The translations under genes and the position numbers were made by a program. This document shows, piece by piece, positions 61,236 through 64,000 of a stretch of 64,000 nucleotides of DNA. This DNA is from Macrosoma leucophasiata (taxonomy: Eukaryota > Arthropoda > Insecta > Lepidoptera > Hedylidae). The DNA is taken from the NCBI GenBank assembly GCA_036365455.1, contig JAWQUS010000003.1, forward strand, positions 3,306,001 through 3,370,000, in the 5' to 3' direction. Below the pieces are notes generated by a model. It had not been told where the DNA came from. It was given only the letters and a program-made list of their open reading frames with translations, and searched no databases. Within the stretch, counting starts at the first letter, position 1, and each line of letters opens with the position of its first letter.

Positions 61236-63124
61236 AGTATTCATTGCTTGATTTCTTTCTCGTTAGTAAGATTGTTGATTGGAAAACTCGACGAAACTGG
61301 TGTCATCCCATCCCTTTTAATCTATATCAATTAAGGTATTTAACAGATTACCAATGATGTATAAAACATCTCAAACTTTAAAAATTACAGCGGATGATGC
61401 CTAAAATAAAAGTAAATTCGATCTCTATACAAACTTAGTGAACGTCTCAAGATAAATTATTATATCACGAAGCTCATCTTAATGTTTAATTCTATTGAAC
61501 TTGACTTTTATATCCGCGTTAAAAAAGATCAGCAATCATTGATAATCATTAGTCAAATTTACGTTAGAAGTCAGAATACTCATTAAGCCAAATCAACCCG
61601 ATCATCTATCATTAACTTTTATAATAGAGGTTTTTTCTACAATGATCTGATCTTTGTACAGAAAAAGCACTTATAAACGAACTAAAGAATTGGGCCAAGA
61701 ACAATATTGCTGTGGATAATTGAACAGACACATTTCTTTATGATTGGTCGTGATTACATTATGACGAACGGAATATAACAGTTAATCTGTATAATTGTAA
61801 TTATATTACTATGTAACCTTCACTTCGTCTGTAACCCACCTAAACATATCTAATATTACCTGCGCAAATGGTTTTGAAAGTGAACCTTCTGTTGTAAAGT
61901 TGTATATATTTAGATATTTCTTCAAAGAAACGCCATTTTGCTGGTTTCTCCAAAAGTGATATCGAAGCAGAATGCATGCTAGGCCAGCGCAAAGTTGTAC
62001 AATTTTCGACCCATTCTGCTCATATTACTTTGTTCGAGTTTGCACCCAATGTGATCATATTTCATAATCAATTATAGTCCTAAGTTGAGCTACGATGTTG
62101 TAAATTCGGCATCACCGTTGTACAAATAAACGAAGTATCCAGCACCCACAAGTTCTTGAATTGGATCGCAGCAAGAGGTCAGAGCACGCGGGTCGAAACC
62201 ATCACCTCGGTTTAGCCGTCAATTACACTACAGAGCAATTCAAGAACATCTCAAGAAAATACATTTATTCTTTTGTTTTTATATGGTTCCATCCCTGGGA
62301 TCTTTTCTATATACGGTTTATCTTAATACATACAATTCTGGACAGCGACTTTGCAGTTCCAGTTCTTTCACATTAATTTGCGAATCAGATTTTTTTAACA
62401 GAAGCGACCAAGAAAGGATTTTAATTATGTCATCAATCTATTTTTCTATTTTTTTTATTGTGTTAGTAAAGTACCCAGACTGAAAAGTAATAGAGACAAA
62501 TCTTGTCCAAAGAACAATTATAGTAGTAACAATTGTAGTAGTAATTATAGTCCAAGTATTTCTGTAGATTTTGTGAAAAGCGGAAAAAAAATTTCATCTA
62601 CTCTCACTTGATGAAAATCCTATGATAAGTCTAATATGAAAAAGCCAAAGTGCCGTTGCTTATTTGGCAAAACCTGCTAATAATCCATACTTGTTTCGTG
62701 TGAATCATGAGTCAGCGTCTGCCAAGCCAGACAGATCAAATCGCGTGCTATTCCAGCCGCAGACGGAAATATCTCATCTTCAACATATTCAGGTACAAAA
62801 ATAGGTTTGGACGTTACTGAGAAGGTTACTATCATAAATAAGGCGCGTGTTTAACTAATTTATTGATTGAAAGTTACAATATAGATTATATATTTAGGTG
62901 ACTGACTCATAAGGACTTTATCAATCTTTATATAAGTATGTATGCAAATTATTAACTTCAGTCTTTATATGGCACGCCCATTTCGTCTCATTATCTATTT
63001 TAATAAAATGCGTTTCCTTTATTTGACCTAGATTTACAGTTTTGATTTGAAACAAAAATCCTATAGAAAAAGTCACATCCGGTTTCATTCAAGTCCAAAT
63101 TTTAATAAATTCCTGGAAACTTTA
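61236..63124. other. Non-coding, one weak inverted repeat
   Basis: AT-rich. A 12-bp inverted pair GTTCTTGAATTG / CAATTCAAGAAC (62152-62163, 62236-62247) encloses a GC-richer 72-bp interval; a possible small-RNA hairpin but weakly paired inside. No exon recognised. Confidence 0.35.
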
Positions 63125-63510
63125 AGAAAGCGCGCATGGCCCGGCCGGCGGCTGGTGTAGATCGTTAACGATCTACTCGGTTAAGCAATACGGGGGCGGT
63201 CGGGTAGTGTGATGGGTGACCGTTAGTGGCAAATTAATGCGCGTTTCCGTGCTTCGGAGGGCACGTAAAGCCGTCGGTCCCGGTTGCTATCGATAGATAG
63301 CAGTCGTTAAACTTTGTCGGAGGCCTTATGGGTGGTTTGAAAACATCCGACAGCGGGTTGGCCACTAACCCACCCACCTCCACCAATCCGCATTGGAGCA
63401 GCGTGGTGGAGTAAGCTCCAGGCCTCACCCCAAAAAAGGGGAGACTCGTGCCCATCAGTGGGACGTATAATGGGTTGCCATTATTATTATATTATTATTA
63501 TTATTCAAAT
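63125..63510 (+). mobile_element. 5S-rRNA-derived SINE, longer copy
   Basis: The head has GATCTACTCGGTTAAGCAAT, then GGTCGGGTAGTGTGATGGGT and GACCG, in the order of 5S rRNA boxes (AGTTAAGC..., GGATGGGTGACCG). The body matches 12520-12746 and ends in an (ATT)n tail at 63478-63505. Confidence 0.8.
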
Positions 63511-63635
63511 AATTCGTGTCCCTATACATTGAATTTTTCAAATAAATAATCATTATGTTGTTTTATATAATTTCGCATTAACACATGCTTGTGAAATATA
63601 TTTTATTTTTAAAGAAAAATGGAAAGAAAAATTTT

Positions 63636-63709
63636 ACTTCAGGTGAGACTTGAACTCGCGGCCTACTGGGAATCTAGTCCAGCCGCTTTTCCAATTGAGC
63701 TACTGAAGT
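63636..63709 (-). tRNA. tRNA-like cloverleaf in inverted arm
   Basis: Same body as 38358-38431 with a few changes (GAGTTCAAGTCTCAC T-arm region, so one T-stem pair is weakened). Confidence 0.4.
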
Positions 63710-63893
63710 CCTGCCCGATTTGACGTAGCTTCAGTAGCTAGCTAAGGGTAAAAGCGACTTCTTTACGATATTCAATAAACTGAAAAGTCTATTATATCGG
63801 TTGCCTAACTAGCATAGTTGGTAATAGATGGCGCTGCTGCTACCATTAAGCAATGCAATAAATGTGAAGGAAAGATTTGACAAATCGGGCAGG

Positions 63894-63967
63894 ACTTCAG
63901 TAGCTCAATTGGAAGAGCGGCTGGACTAGATTCCCAGTAGGCCGCGAGTTCGAGTCTCGCCTGAAGT
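63894..63967 (+). tRNA. tRNA-like cloverleaf, AGA at anticodon
   Basis: Matches 38519-38592 closely: full acceptor, D- and T-stems, loop CTAGATT. Followed by CAAATTTTTC. Confidence 0.45.
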
Positions 63968-64000
63968 CAAATTTTTCTTTCCATTTTTCTTTAAAAATAA

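Larger units (their letters stand above)
63551..64000 (+). mobile_element. tRNA-bearing retroposon with inverted arm, cut by window end
   Basis: The left arm (complement of the tail) starts GTTGTTTTATATAATTTCGC and includes a minus-strand tRNA-like body at 63636-63709. Then comes the long spacer (AAGGGTAAAAGCGACTTC, GGCGCTGCTGCTACC), a plus-strand tRNA-like body at 63894-63967 and the TTTTTCTTTCC tail. The 3' end lies outside the window. Confidence 0.85.

Overview
The window is nuclear DNA of an insect, most likely a moth (Lepidoptera; a noctuid-like genome is my inference from the repeat types). It is AT-rich, its introns are long and repeat-filled, and splice sites are canonical GT/AG. The genes are animal ones: AHSA1, a secreted odorant-binding-like protein, and rolling pebbles/TANC.

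Layout. 1-1251 (+) holds the last two coding exons of AHSA1, an Hsp90 co-chaperone, cut by the window edge. 6175-18281 (+) is a complete 14-exon gene that I rebuilt from splice sites. It encodes a secreted protein of about 655 residues with three cysteine-patterned modules resembling Plus-C odorant-binding proteins; the modules are also visible in repeated exon lengths and phases. 19905-59153 (-) is the rols/TANC gene, convergent with the previous one: 14 coding exons run from the RING finger through a P-loop NTPase and ankyrin repeats to TPRs and the stop. Only the 5' end lies outside the recognised exons. Its 19 kb intron (39707-58745) and the flank 59154-64000 hold repeats and no gene I can recognise.

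Mobile DNA fills most of the rest. A BEL/Pao LTR retrotransposon (23460-29875) with nearly identical LTRs and a 5-bp target duplication sits in a rols intron and lacks its reverse transcriptase core. A decayed mariner is nested in a TIR element between exons 8 and 9 of the OBP-like gene. There are more than 20 copies of a ~285-bp poly(A)-tailed repeat (called R1 here), two kinds of tRNA-derived SINE (A and B), a 5S-rRNA-derived SINE, a hAT-type MITE with 8-bp duplications, a 146-bp MITE in three copies, and LINE 3' ends.

The most unusual find is a family of short retroposed elements that carry a whole tRNA-like cloverleaf. Copies are at 38336-38669, 45618-46508, 53436-53637 and 63551-64000, with older ones at 3345 and 7211. 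Each of the four main copies has an inverted 5' segment. Three have 12-15 bp direct repeats around the whole insert. One insert is a tandem array with a ~307-bp period, and the insert ends fall at different points of the unit. I also see an excess of short perfect hairpins (12-28 bp arms, often 7- or 11-nt loops) in non-coding DNA.
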